Assembly: GCA_905178155.1 (NCBI GenBank) | Contig: CAJINV010000004.1 | Location: 10,709,655 to 10,773,654, forward strand | Reading direction: 5' to 3' | DNA length: 64,000 nucleotides | DNA from: Amoebophrya sp. A120 | Lineage: Eukaryota; Sar; Dinophyceae; Syndiniales; Amoebophryaceae | Shown here: positions 1 to 10,600 of the stretch, in pieces | Layout of the letters: every line of letters begins with the position of its first letter | Position numbering within the stretch: position 1 is the first letter of the stretch | The notes under the pieces: model-generated | Database searches by the model: none | The model's input: only the letters and a program-made list of their open reading frames with translations | Told to the model about the DNA's origin: nothing | Position numbers and translations under genes: made by a program

Positions 1-3000
1 AGATTTGGATCCCCTGGAGAAAGCAGAGCAGCTGGCCAAGCGAGAGCTGGAGGAGAGTTTCAAGCTGCACGAGACCCCGGGCGACGACACCATGAAGAAG
101 GGCCTGTTCGGCCTGAAGTTTATGCAGGACGCCATGGCTATGGAAGTGTCAGAATCGAAATCAACAAAATCGAAATAATTTGTGATGCACAAAATCGATA
201 CCACTTGGAGCCTCAATTTCCAAGTGGCGCATGACAAATTTCGGGAGCGCCAAAATCCAGGCTGTCATGCTGTTTTGGCAAAGAAGACTGCTCCTGGCGT
301 GCTGCTCCGGCAGCACATCGCCTTCCCCTAATCAGGCTTGCAATCGGTCTCATTTGCCTACTCCCCAACACAGGCCTTCCTTGCCGTACATTTTACGCAT
401 TACAAATTTTTCGATTTTGTCGATTTCGATCCTGACACATCCATAATGGCCAAAAAGCGCGAGGAGTCGCAGAAGCAGGCCGCCGCGCTGCTGGGGGAGC
501 TCGGGAGGTGGCGGGAGGAAGCCGCGCCGACGAAAAAGGACCAGGACGAGGAGGTGGATCAGCGCAGTGACCACGACGACACGAGCTCCTGTGACGAGGA
601 AGGCGAAGACGAGGCGTTTTCGCACAAGGAACTCGCTGAGGCGGAAAAGGCGCTCGGCGCGCCGGGGAGCGGCGAAGAAGGTGCCGTGATACTGTCGTCG
701 ACATCTCCACCGTGTACTACAGGAGCGACGAGGACCTCTTCTGGCTCTAGTACAGGGAGGACCACGTCTTCGTGCAACACCTTGTTCATCGCGCCGGGGG
801 CCAGCACGACGGGGGCGAACAGGAGAAGCGGTGAAGCCACGGGAGTAGTCACGGTGAAGCGAGAAAAAGCAGGTAGCGTTGTACCTCCAGCACACGACCA
901 AAAAGGACGAACGGCACAAGAACTGCAGCAGACACACCCGGAAGGTGGTGAAAACTCGTCTGGCCAGCCGCCTGCAAGAGGGACCAGCGAGCGATCTGCA
1001 CCAGCGAAGTTCACGAGCGAGCCTCACGAGGATCGTGGAAGCGAGGGTGATAATAGCAGCGACAGCGAGGATTCCGAGGGCGATTTGCAGCAGGTGAAAA
1101 ATTATCCGGGGCAAATATGAAAGTTTTGGGTCCAGGATATAAGTCCTGCTTACTTTATTTTTATACTCTTGTTGATATTGTCTGAGTCTGTGTCACGCCT
1201 AAACTCTAATTCTAAGCGATGGCGCAATGAATTTTTAGATGAGCAGCACTAGGCTAGGCTACATTTTTGGCATGATTGTTACCCAGCGGTGGCTATTAAG
1301 CATGACAAATTGTCGCACGACGCCGTCGTGTCGTGCATATTGCATGAGCAACAGCAATTGTATTTCCAAACCACAATCAAGCACCGGCTTTGCTGCAAAA
1401 ATCACAGGCATCACAGAATGCACAGTCATTTTGCAAGAACAACAGCGGCATCATTCAACTGTGTCAGACCGCCCAGAGAAATCATGATTTGCCATGCATA
1501 AGAACCCCTTTGCTCAAGTGGACCGCGCGGACGCCGACAACGCACAGCTGATTCGCTCCGCGTTTGCCACGTTTGTATCAAAATGAAAAAACGGCATCCC
1601 CCCATACTCAAACAAATTTCCCGTTTCTTTGTATCAGCACGTTTTGTGAAGATGAGGATGACATAGCAGTTTGGCATATGTGAAGGGTACTACTGCAGAC
1701 GTGGCCTCTACCCATTTTGTCTGGCATGGAAAAGCAAAAGCGTTGCGTGTTCCGCATGACAGAAAACCATTGAAGTGCCTGAGTAGCGCCGCAATTAGTT
1801 GCCTGCAACCCAGGTCGCAATTTTATGTCTGTTTGCCTCCTAGCAAGAATGCAACAAGTCGACTTGTTTTACTGCTGTTTTTAACAAATTCATCACCAGA
1901 AATCTCCTTTCCTAGAAAAACAAATCCGTGCCGTTTGAATATGGGGATGGGGGATGATGTTTCCCCGCAATAATTTGGGGAAGACAACCAGACGGACTTT
2001 GATCGGGACATCAATCAGCAGCGCGAGGACCGTATCAAATGCAAAAATGTCTGGGTCTGGAAACTTGTAATGCTAAAAATGAATGATAGACGCACTGCAA
2101 TACGCAGCTATGCATGACAAATTTTTTGACTGCCATGTGTTACGCATTCCGCATGGCAAACTGCGTTTTTGCATGACAGGTAAGAGGGCCTTGTCGTGCC
2201 TATGCAACACAGATTCTCGAGTCATGCCAGACAAGCATGACAAACTTGCATTCTTCCAGACCCAGACATTTTTACAGTTGATAGACCGGCAGAGCCGCGC
2301 CGAGGAACAGGCGAACAAGATGTCGGGCTGGGGCAGTTGGGCAGGCTATCCTGAGTAAAAACGTACCCACACCAGAGTCAGGATGAGGATTTTGCAACAC
2401 AAACCGAGGAGTTTTGTGAGTCACGCATGACAAGTTGCACTATGCAGTGTAGTGCAGGTTAGCAATTGCAGCCGCATCACAGATTCACCTGCTCACCCTG
2501 TTCACAGCATCACAAATTCCAAAACACGATTGGAAATGGCTCTCATGGGGATGCGCATTACAAGTCTTCCTGTCTTTGCAAATCTGCATTTTCACCCCCT
2601 CCCCGGGGGGAATATAAATTCGGGTGCACTGACAAAAAGAGGCGGAACGCAGCGAGGAGAGTTGCCTCGCTGTCGTTGCCGACCCAAGAAGGATCCGCAT
2701 CGTAGACGTACGCACACTGTGCAAAAGATCCAGTAGGTTTTTTTTTCGGCTGTCCCCCACTTCTTAGATTGTCGTCAAAGATTAGAGTAGTGCTATTCCA
2801 TTACCGCCTTCGCGATATTTTTTTAGCGGACCCCGCACATTATCCCTGATGCGTTTCCCGCTTAGTATTGAATGTCTTTGACTCAAACACATAAACGCGC
2901 CTTGCTACGGCACACCTCATCTGCCTAGTCGCCCCTAGGTAGGTGCAGGAATTTTCTGTGTGGGCTTTTTGTGCTGAATTATTCCAACAGGGGCTGCGTT

Positions 3001-4315
3001 TTTTTTTTCTGCCTTGCCAGCAGAGTTGTACAGATGGGGGGGAATTGACGGAAATGGAGCGAGACCTTGGTGACGGACCAGACGACAAGAGCGGAAATGG
3101 TACAAATCAAAAAAAAAAGATGGTGTACACGCGCACTGCTTAACTGTGTGAAAGGTGTCGGCCCTGATTGACCTGCTGCGGCAGGCAGGTGAATTCGTAG
3201 AACTGCGTCACATGTTAAGTAACGCCCACTGGCCTCCTAGAAGAATAGTGATGAATTTATATGCGTTTTTTCAGCGTGGGGCCCAATGAAAAAAAAAAAA
3301 AATCTGCATTACAACTCTGGCGTGGGTACGTTTTTACTCAGGATACAGGCGTGGGCCTGGAGACAACGTCCGCGGCCAAGCGGCGCAAGGTGGTAACCAC
3401 GCTGAACCCCGTACGGATTGCAAACATGTCTGGGTCTAGGACATTGCCAGATCATCTGTCAACATGCCCGTGGTCCGACTACATGAGCACGACTCAAAAC
3501 CCTGTGATGCATGGGCAGCACGAAGTAGAGACTAGACCCGCTTTCGCTTATTTCCCGTCATGCAAAACAAGCGCAGCTTGCCCTGCGGAATAAGTATGCA
3601 ACACATTGTAGCCCAAATCTTTGTCAGGCTTGGCTGCGTAATAGTGCAGTGCGTCGAGGAGAAAAGCCATGGACTGTCGTCTAGCATTACAACAAGTTTC
3701 CTGACCCAGACATACTTTTTTCTTTGATAGCCCGCGACCGCGTGCAACACGCGGGTCACGGTATTGAACCAAGGGCAGCCCAGCAAGGCCTTCAGCGACA
3801 AGTACGAAGTGCAAAACTTGCCGCACCCGTTCCAGTCGAAAGAGCAGTACGAGACCGCGCTTGGGTACCCAAGAAAAAAAGGTTGTAGGTGTAACTCTCT
3901 TAATGTTGGGGGAACAGCATTACAAATGGCAAGATCATGAAGATAGCAGATGAAACCTGTTATGCGCAGAGAGATAGTAGTACGTCTACGTGAACAAAAC
4001 ACGACGCTTCAATCATGGACCCTACATTGCACGACCGGCATAAAGACAGACGCAATCATGATCAGTTGCATGTCGCGCATCACATAAAGTTACACCAACA
4101 ATGTTTTTTTCTTGGATATGGGGAAGGCACTGGGGAGCGAGTGGAACACGGGGAGTGTGCACAAGTACAAGATCCAGCCGCAGGTGGTCACCCGCCTGGG
4201 GGCGGTCGTCCAACCGCTTCGCTACATCAAACACGCCCCGGCCGAGGACCGCGACGAGATGCTGCAGGCCTGGTCCAAGAACCACAAGCCGAAGAAACCC
4301 AAGGCGCGCTTCTGA
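1..4315 (+). CDS. UTP14: UTP14, U3 snoRNP-associated ribosome biogenesis factor (3' part, multi-exon)
   Basis: Utp14 is a nucleolar SSU-processome component needed for 18S rRNA maturation; in yeast it activates the helicase Dhr1. The 5' end lies outside the window. Approximate exons: 1-138, 446-1093, 1503-1575, 1978-2032, 2284-2346, 3346-3411, 3730-3865, 4119-4315. Rejoined exons give family landmarks in order: FGLKFMQDAMAKKREE, an acidic low-complexity stretch, NPFAQVDRADADNAQLIRSAFA, GWGSWAGVGLE, KYEVQNLPHPFQSKEQYE and LGSEWNTGSVHKYKIQPQVV, ending PKKPKARF and TGA at 4313. The intron 1094-1502 looks canonical (GT...AG); the other six are introners with target duplications. Each join restores a conserved motif, for example GWGSWAG|VGLE and ETALG|KALGSEWNT. 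Family identity rests on motif recall. Exon edges can slide within the duplications. Confidence 0.86.
139..445. mobile_element. Introner, family C (UTP14 intron)
   Basis: Terminal inverted repeats begin TATGGAAGTGTCAG on the left and end CTGACACATCCATA on the right. Flanking 5-bp duplication ATGGC at 134-138 and 446-450. Removal joins DAMA to KKREE in UTP14. Confidence 0.85.
1094..1502 (+). other. Conventional intron of UTP14
   Basis: Donor GTGAAA follows a complete CAG codon and acceptor AG precedes AAC CCC TTT. The frame is kept and no terminal inverted repeat is visible, unlike the other introns of this gene. Confidence 0.5.
1576..1972. mobile_element. Introner, family E (UTP14 intron)
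   Basis: Left end TATCAAAATGAAAAAACGG followed by a CCCCCCATA block; the right part carries the complementary TATGGGGATGGGGG. Imperfect duplication GTTTG/ATTTG. Removal gives AFATFGEDNQTDF in frame. Confidence 0.75.
2033..2283. mobile_element. Introner, family A (UTP14 intron)
   Basis: Ends TATCAAATGCAAAAATGTCT and complementary CAGACATTTTTACAGTTGATA, with an inner CTTGTAATGC / GCATGACAAACTT pair. Exact 5-bp duplication GACCG at 2028-2032 and 2284-2288. Removal gives QQREDRQSRAEEQ. Confidence 0.88.
2347..3345. mobile_element. Introner, family B, carrying a nested insertion (UTP14 intron)
   Basis: Ends TATCCTGAGTAAAAACG and CGTTTTTACTCAGGATA. Exact duplication CAGGC at 2342-2346 and 3346-3350. 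Removal gives GWGSWAGVGLE. About 1 kb long because of a poly(A)-tailed insert at 2591-3299. Its core (2347-2590) is the reverse complement of the copy at 33586-33864. Confidence 0.88.
2591..3299 (+). mobile_element. Retroposed sequence nested inside the family B introner
   Basis: The segment is flanked by an 11-bp direct repeat AAATCTGCATT (2580-2590 and 3300-3310) and ends in a run of about 14 A. The related introner at 33586-33864 carries the uninterrupted site. These are hallmarks of LINE-type target-primed integration. No protein-coding region is recognised in it; it could be a SINE or a processed transcript. Confidence 0.6.
3412..3729. mobile_element. Introner, family A (UTP14 intron)
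   Basis: Left end TACGGATTGCAAACATGTCT, right end TTCTTTGATA. Near-exact duplication CCCCG/GCCCG. Removal gives TTLNPATACNTRV in frame. Confidence 0.82.
3866..4118. mobile_element. Introner, family F (UTP14 intron)
   Basis: Left TACCCAAGAAAAAAAGG and right CTTGGATA with a T-run form the inverted ends; an inner TAGGTGTAACT / AGTTACACCAACA pair follows. Duplication TTGGG/TGGGG. Removal gives YETALGKALGSEWNT. Confidence 0.82.
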
Positions 4316-4319
4316 GGGA

Positions 4320-4655
4320 TATTGTGTGGAAAAATTCCCTCTCCCCATACTCAATAAATGGAAGATATGCGATGCCGATTTCTTTGTGCCCACAGATCAG
4401 CTTTGTCTTGCAAGAAGGCCGCAAGGGCAGAGGTGTGGGCCGCCTTTCTTTGGAGGCGATTTCGCATGCTGCTGGGCCTAGAACAGGGCTGTAGGCGTTT
4501 TCCATGCTAAAGAGTTAGACCCTCAACATGTTCCTAAACAGGCGGAGGACCTGGCTGCAGTCCCTTACTGCGAGACAGAGGGTATAATTTTTTTTCCTGC
4601 AACAGCAACTTGGTTTTGTTTTTGAATATCGGGAGGGGGATGTTTCATTTTGATT
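4320..4655. mobile_element. Introner-like copy, family E, directly after the UTP14 stop
   Basis: Ends TATTGTGTGGAAAAATTCCC and a right end complementary to family E (ATATCGGGAGGGGGATG...). Exact duplication AGGGA at 4315-4319 and 4656-4660; the first copy includes the last base of the stop codon. It lies in the 3' UTR, so it need not be spliced to preserve UTP14. Confidence 0.75.
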
Positions 4656-4660
4656 AGGGA

Positions 4661-4976
4661 CGACGACGAACCGGGTTTTATCCAACGACAGAACTTCTAG
4701 GGCGAGTGCGATACTCGTGCCATGTAAGAACAAGAAGTCCATCGCAAAGAGTATGCAAACATCCAAAGAAGTATCTACTTACTACTTCTACTAGTCGCAA
4801 GCTACCCTTGACCCACTCCGCACTAGAAACCAAAAGCAACACACAACAACGACCAGGCAGGCACCCCGCCGCACCCTCACGCACTCCCCACCGGCGCACA
4901 GCAAGGCGACAGTCCCAGTTGTGCAGACACAGCCGGGCCTCTAATGTTCTGGCCCTCGCCTCAAGCGCCCCCGTCT
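4661..4976. other. Intergenic stretch, no gene seen
   Basis: Spacer between the post-UTP14 introner and the minisatellite block. No ATG-initiated frame of credible composition was found on either strand. Confidence 0.4.
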
Positions 4977-5660
4977 TTCTGAACCTCCAGCGGAAGTGCC
5001 CTAGCGGCCTAGCCTCGAGCCCTAGCGGCCTAGCCTCGAGCCCTAGCGGCCTAGCCTCGAGCCCTAGCGGCCTAGCCTCGAGCCCTAGCGGCCCAGCCTC
5101 GAGCCCCTGCGGCCTAGCCTCGAGCCCCTGCGGCCCAGCCTCGAGCCCTAGCGGCCTAGCCTCGAGCCCCTGCGGCCCAGCCTCGAGCCCTAGCGGCCGA
5201 GCCTCGAGCCCCAGCGGCCGAGCCTCGAGCCCTAGCGGCCGAGCCTCGAGCCCTAGCGGCCGAGCCTCGAGCCCTAGCGGCCTGCCTAGCCTAGCCCCAA
5301 GCCCTAGCGGCCTGCCTAGCCTAGCCCCAAGCCCTAGCGGCCTGCCTAGCCTAGCCCCAAGCCCTAGCGGCCTGTCTGGCCCCGAGCCGGCCCTAGCGGC
5401 CTGCCTAGCCCCGAGCCCTAGTGGCCTGCCTAGCCTCGAGCCCTAGCGGCCTGCATTCATAGCCTCGAGCCCTAGGTAGTGGCCTGCCTAGCCTCGAGCC
5501 GGCCCTAGGTAGTGGCCTGCCTAGCCTCGAGCCCTAGCGGCCTGCCTAGCCTCGGTCCCTAGCGGCCTGCCTAGCCTCGAGCCCTAGCGGCCTGCCTAGC
5601 CCCGAGCCCTAGCGGCCTGCCTGGCCCCGAGCCCTAGCGGCCTGCCTAGCCCCGAGACTC
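4977..5660. repeat. Minisatellite, 21-bp units grading into about 30-bp units
   Basis: Tandem units built on CTAGCGGCCTAGCCTCGAGC (21-bp period) read as SGLASSP repeats on the + strand. From about 5275 they change to a longer unit containing GGCCTGCCTAGCC. The frame is open only because the period is a multiple of three, and it has no ATG start, so this is treated as a repeat rather than a gene. Confidence 0.85.
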
Positions 5661-7360
5661 ATTGGTCCGCGGCCTTCCCCGCCTCGCGCCGGCGCGGAGG
5701 TTCCGGGGACCGCGGGGCCCGGAGGTTCCATCCGGGGACCGGGGGACCCGGGGGTTTCGGGGGCCGTGGGGCCCGGAGGTCGGAGGTTTCGCGGACCCCG
5801 GGACCCGGAGGTCGGAGGTTCCGGGGACCCCGGAGTTCGGACCTTCCGGGGACCCCGGAGCCTGGGGGTTTCGTTGACCCCGGGACCCGCAGGTCGGAGG
5901 TTTCGGGGGCCGCGGGGCCCGGAGTTCGGAGGTTTCGGGGACCGCGGGGCCCGGAGGTCGCTGGGGGGTTTCGGGGACCGCGGGACCTGAAGGTCGGAGG
6001 GTTCGGGGACCGCGGAGTTTGAAGGCTTCGGGGACCGCGAAGCCCGAAGGCCGGAGGTTTCGTTTCGCGGACCCCGGGACCCGAAGGTCGGAGGTTTCGG
6101 GGACCCCGGAGCCCGGAGGTCGGAGGTTTCGGGGAACCCGGGACCCGGAGGGCGGAGGTTTCGGGGACCCCCAGACCCGGAGGTCGGAGGTTTCGGGGAC
6201 CCGCAGACCCGGGGGTCGGAGGTTTCGGGGACCCGGAGGTCGGAGGTTTCGGGGACCCCGGGACCCGGAGGTCGGAGGTTTCGCGGACCCCGGGACCCGG
6301 AGGTCGGAGGTTTCGGGGACCCCGGGACCCGGAGGTCGGAGGTTTCGGGGACCCCGGGACCCGGAGGTCGGAGGTTTCGGGGACCCCGGGACCCGGAGGT
6401 CGGAGGTTTCGGGGACCCCGGGACCCGGAGGTCGGAGGTTTCGGGGACCCCGGGACCCGGAGGTCGGAGGTTTCGGGGACCCCGGGACCCGGAGGTCGGA
6501 GGTTTCGGGGACCCCGGGACCCGGAGGTCGGAGGTTTCGGGGACCCCGGGACCCGGAGGTCGGAGGTTTCGGGGACCCCGGGACCCGGAGGTCGGAGGTT
6601 TCGGGGACCCCGGGACCCGGAGGTCGGAGGTTTCGGGGACCCCGGGACCCGGAGGTCGGAGGTTTCGGGGACCCCGGGACCCGGAGGTCGGAGGTTTCGG
6701 GGACCCCGGGACCCGGAGGTCGGAGGTTTCGGGGACCCCGGGACCCGGAGGTCGGAGGTTTCGGGGACCCCGGGACCCGGAGGTCGGAGGTTTCGGGGAC
6801 CCCGGGACCCGGAGGTCGGAGGTTTCGGGGACCCCGGGACCCGGAGGTCGGAGGTTTCGGGGACCCCGGGACCCGGAGGTCGGAGGTTTCGGGGACCCCG
6901 GGACCCGGAGGTCGGAGGTTTCGGGGACCCCGGGACCCGGAGGTCGGAGGTTTCGGGGACCCCGGGACCCGGAGGTCGGAGGTTTCGGGGACCCCGGGAC
7001 CCGGAGGTCGGAGGTTTCGGGGACCCCGGGACCCGGAGGTCGGAGGTTTCGGGGACCCCGGGACCCGGAGGTCGGAGGTTTCGGGGACCCCGGGACCCGG
7101 AGGTCGGAGGTTTCGGGGACCCCGGGACCCGGAGGTCGGAGGTTTCGGGGACCCCGGGACCCGGAGGTCGGAGGTTTCGGGGACCCCGGGACCCGGAGGT
7201 CGGAGGTTTCGGGGACCCCGGGACCCGGAGGTCGGAGGTTTCGGGGACCTCGGGACCCGGAGGTCGGAGGTTTCGGGGACCCCGGGACCCGGAGGTCGGA
7301 GGTTTCGGGGACCCCGGGACCCGGAGGTCGGAGGTTTCGGGGACCGCGGGGAAAGGTCGC
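5661..7360. repeat. GC-rich 32-bp minisatellite array
   Basis: The unit contains GGAGGTCGGAGGTTTCGGGG followed by ACCCCGGGACCC. It is degenerate at 5661-6230 and almost perfectly homogeneous at about 6290-7330, some 30 identical copies. Because 32 is not a multiple of three, all frames cycle through the same peptide every 96 nt. This explains the very long spurious open frames on both strands. Confidence 0.93.
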
Positions 7361-7691
7361 AGAGGTTTTGGTCGGGAGGTTTCGGGGGTTGGGGTTGAAG
7401 GTCGCGGGAGTTGTTGGTGGAGGTTTCTGGAGGTGTGCGTTAAAATTTTTTGTTCTATACTTATCATTATGGCTACGTACGACTCCAATTATAGCATTGT
7501 TCCCAACAAAACCAACAAAAAACATCTTGGTCTTGCGATATTCAAAACACGGAGTTCTTTTACAAAAACAATCAAGTTATAGCCAAAAAACCACCTCGAC
7601 AGCTGCAGGTCTGCGAATCAGATGAGCACACGTTGGAAAATAAAATCATTCCAACAGATAAACATCGCATTGTGCTGCACCCGCCACCAGG

Positions 7692-10600
7692 ATGTTCTCA
7701 TCAGTACGAGCGCTTGGTGCCACGACAGAAGTTTCGTTGCCTGTTTCGGTTTGTGTAAAAAAATTATCCTGTCGTAAAAATGTACCCATGCTATTCCTGT
7801 AGTGAAAATGTACTAGTACCGACGCCAGTTGCAAGCTCTGCAGCACAAAATGGCGCACGACAAGAAATTCCTTTTCTCTACTGCAGTGTTGTGCAGCCGC
7901 TTAGCAAGGGTAGCCGCAGCACAGCAAAGCCATCGTTTGGTTTTGTCGTGTCTACAGGAATGTTGAACATTATGTCAAGACACAACTACTAGTGGAAATG
8001 CGCCTGCTTCGGCTTCTGGTGGGTAGGCGCAATTTACACGAGTTTCCTGCAGGAGGGGCGAATCTGGTTCCGGTTCTGGACAACTGTTGTGTATGGGTAT
8101 TTGTTTTTACACAGGATAAAGTCCGTCATTTCCGTTTCCTCCTCGGTTTCTTGAGAGTGTGGATTGCAAATATGTCTCGGACGTCCTCTGGACACTTATG
8201 AAGCTAATTTCTACGTGGTGAGGACGAGGAGTCACGCATGACAAATGTTTGAGCTGCTAGGTCGTCCGTAAACCGCATCAGAAGTTGCAATGTTGCATGG
8301 CTACAAAGAACGCATAGGCACGACAGGTTTTTCCCTCCTGTCAGCCAAGCATGTTGACAAACATCACACCCTTGTTCCAGATCCAGACGCATTTGCATTT
8401 GACCGAGAGCAGAGCGCGTTTACTTATGTCAGACTGACAACAACTCATGTACGCGGTTGTATCAAATGCAAATATGATGTCATCTGGGTCTGGATGTCAT
8501 TTGTCATGCATCTTCTGGACCACAGAGACAGACACAGTCAGCTGGAATGCACACAAAAGCATCACGAGTCTTGCCCGCCTCTTGATGCCTGACCCGCATG
8601 AGAATTTTTCTAGTTTGGTATTTGTGTAAGCAAGAACAAATGGGCATCAACCTTTGGCGTTCAGGCAACACAATCTGTCCGTGCTCGGGCTTTCTTTGCA
8701 TGACAAGTTTGGTGTATCCTTCCAGGCCGACCCAGACATATTTGCAATGCATACGGGGAACACCCAAACAAATCAGGATGGACCGCGTCACCCTCATCCA
8801 TCTTCCACGAGGCTGTGGTCTATCCTGAGGGCCAACGTTCCCACTCCTGTCTGTCATGCAAATCTGCATGCCGAATGCTAATCCCACCCTAATAATGCAT
8901 GCCTAAGCCCACCCTAATGCCTAAGCCCATGCAAATCTGCAACATGCCTAAGCCTAATAAGATACAAAAAAGACGTGTCCGATGCGCAGCCAAAACCACA
9001 GGCTAAACAATGCAATTTTCGCAGTTCGCTCCGGCTACAGTGATCTGTCCAAACTTTATTTTTGATTTTGCTTTTACATTGCAATACGTGCTCTCTGGGC
9101 GGAGGTTATCGAGCTGCAATCAGGATGAAGCCGCGATGGATTTGTGGCTTCACTAAAAGCTGAACACGGCTACACTAGCCGAACACGGGGATGGATTTGT
9201 GATGCAGCTACACTAGCTGAACACGGCTACTGCACCGCGAGCCCGGAGAAACTTGTCATGCGCAAAAAGCGATAGCTATTACTTTGTGTAGCAGATGTAG
9301 AATGCCCATCTTGTTGTTGACTCGAGGGTGGGGAATTTTTTTCACAGGATACGATCGGAAGAATACAACTGATTCGCACCGTACGCGCAAAGCGCCTCCA
9401 TGCGTCGGCAGAAGCGGAGGTCCATTCTACGGTGGTTTTTTGTTGACGCTCGTGCTACGCTATCGATTGCAAATTACTTCTACGTCTGGATCAGGTCGAA
9501 GAATGCAGCTTGTGACGCTGCTTTCGGATTCTCCAAAGATCTGTGTTGCCTGAGCGGCAAGCCGAAGTTTTGCAACGAGGAGAGCAGTGCATCTCCTCCT
9601 GCGGTATATAGGCATCAAGACGCACTGAGAAAATCTGTGATGTGCAGCTAGGGCTTACATCGCAGACATTTTGGGGCAACATGTAAGATGTGCAAGAGAA
9701 ACGTCGCACTTTTCCAGACCCCGTAGCATGGTCTTGTTTCGAGACAAAACACCAGACGTGTTTGCAATGCATATGTGCGCTGCGACCTTGGCGGGCTGCA
9801 ATCGTGACGGTAGCGAGCAGTCTCGTGGCACTTTTGAGGACGACAGTGGCCCTTTTGAGGACGAGGGACAGCACGACCGGTCTGGGGGCGTTGCGTCTCG
9901 CGCGCAGGCGAGCGTCAAAAATGCGGGGACAGGTGCCCGCGGGCTGCGCAAACGCCGGAACGACGACGGCAGCCGGAACCCGGAGCGCAGGAACCTACGG
10001 CGGCCGCGCTCCTTTGTGCAACTGGCAGAAGGGCACGGGATTGATACCTCCACGACCCAGCACACCGGGGCCGCGGCGATCGACTCCGCGGCAGATCAAA
10101 ATTTCATAGGAAAGGATATGACCTGCTCAAACGGTACAATCTCAAACGTTACAATAGAATCTGGATTTTGTATTGCATGACGAGCATGACAGACTCGGAC
10201 AGCATTCCACTTTCTGCATTACAAATTTCGCCAGAGCTGTGCAGTGCGGTTTCGGACTGCGGAACTTGTCATGCGCAATCCTACGAGAGTTGGCCAGATA
10301 ATGCACCTCTTGCATCTTCACAGATTTCGATATTCTATTGTAACGTTTGAGATGGTAACCACGCCTGAGCAGGTTATAAAGGATGGGACGCCTATCGTGC
10401 GGGGCACACGGCAGTGGACACGGCACTACTGGAAGCAGCAGACGCAACTGAAAATAGGGTGGACGAAGTTCTTCCTGGAGAAATTTGTGCCGGGTTGCAA
10501 AGCGTGGGCCCTTGGCCTTCGGTTTGACCGGTCTCGAAAGGTTGGGAGCTGGTACTCTGGGGGCGGAGCCCTGGGCTGGATTCGTGACAGTCTGACAAGA

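Noticed and set aside
4706-5446. SGLASSP-repeat open frame on the + strand
   Set aside because: It has no ATG, follows a 21-bp minisatellite, and its non-repeat leader looks random.
5609-7525. Long open frames of about 600 codons on the minus strand and 459 codons on the plus strand
   Set aside because: They are produced by the 32-bp tandem repeat read in rotating frames; composition is pure repeat and both strands are open equally.
9341-9356. Second adapter-like match (GATCGGAAGA)
   Set aside because: Only ten bases match and it lies inside a well-formed exon next to an introner end, so chance is adequate.
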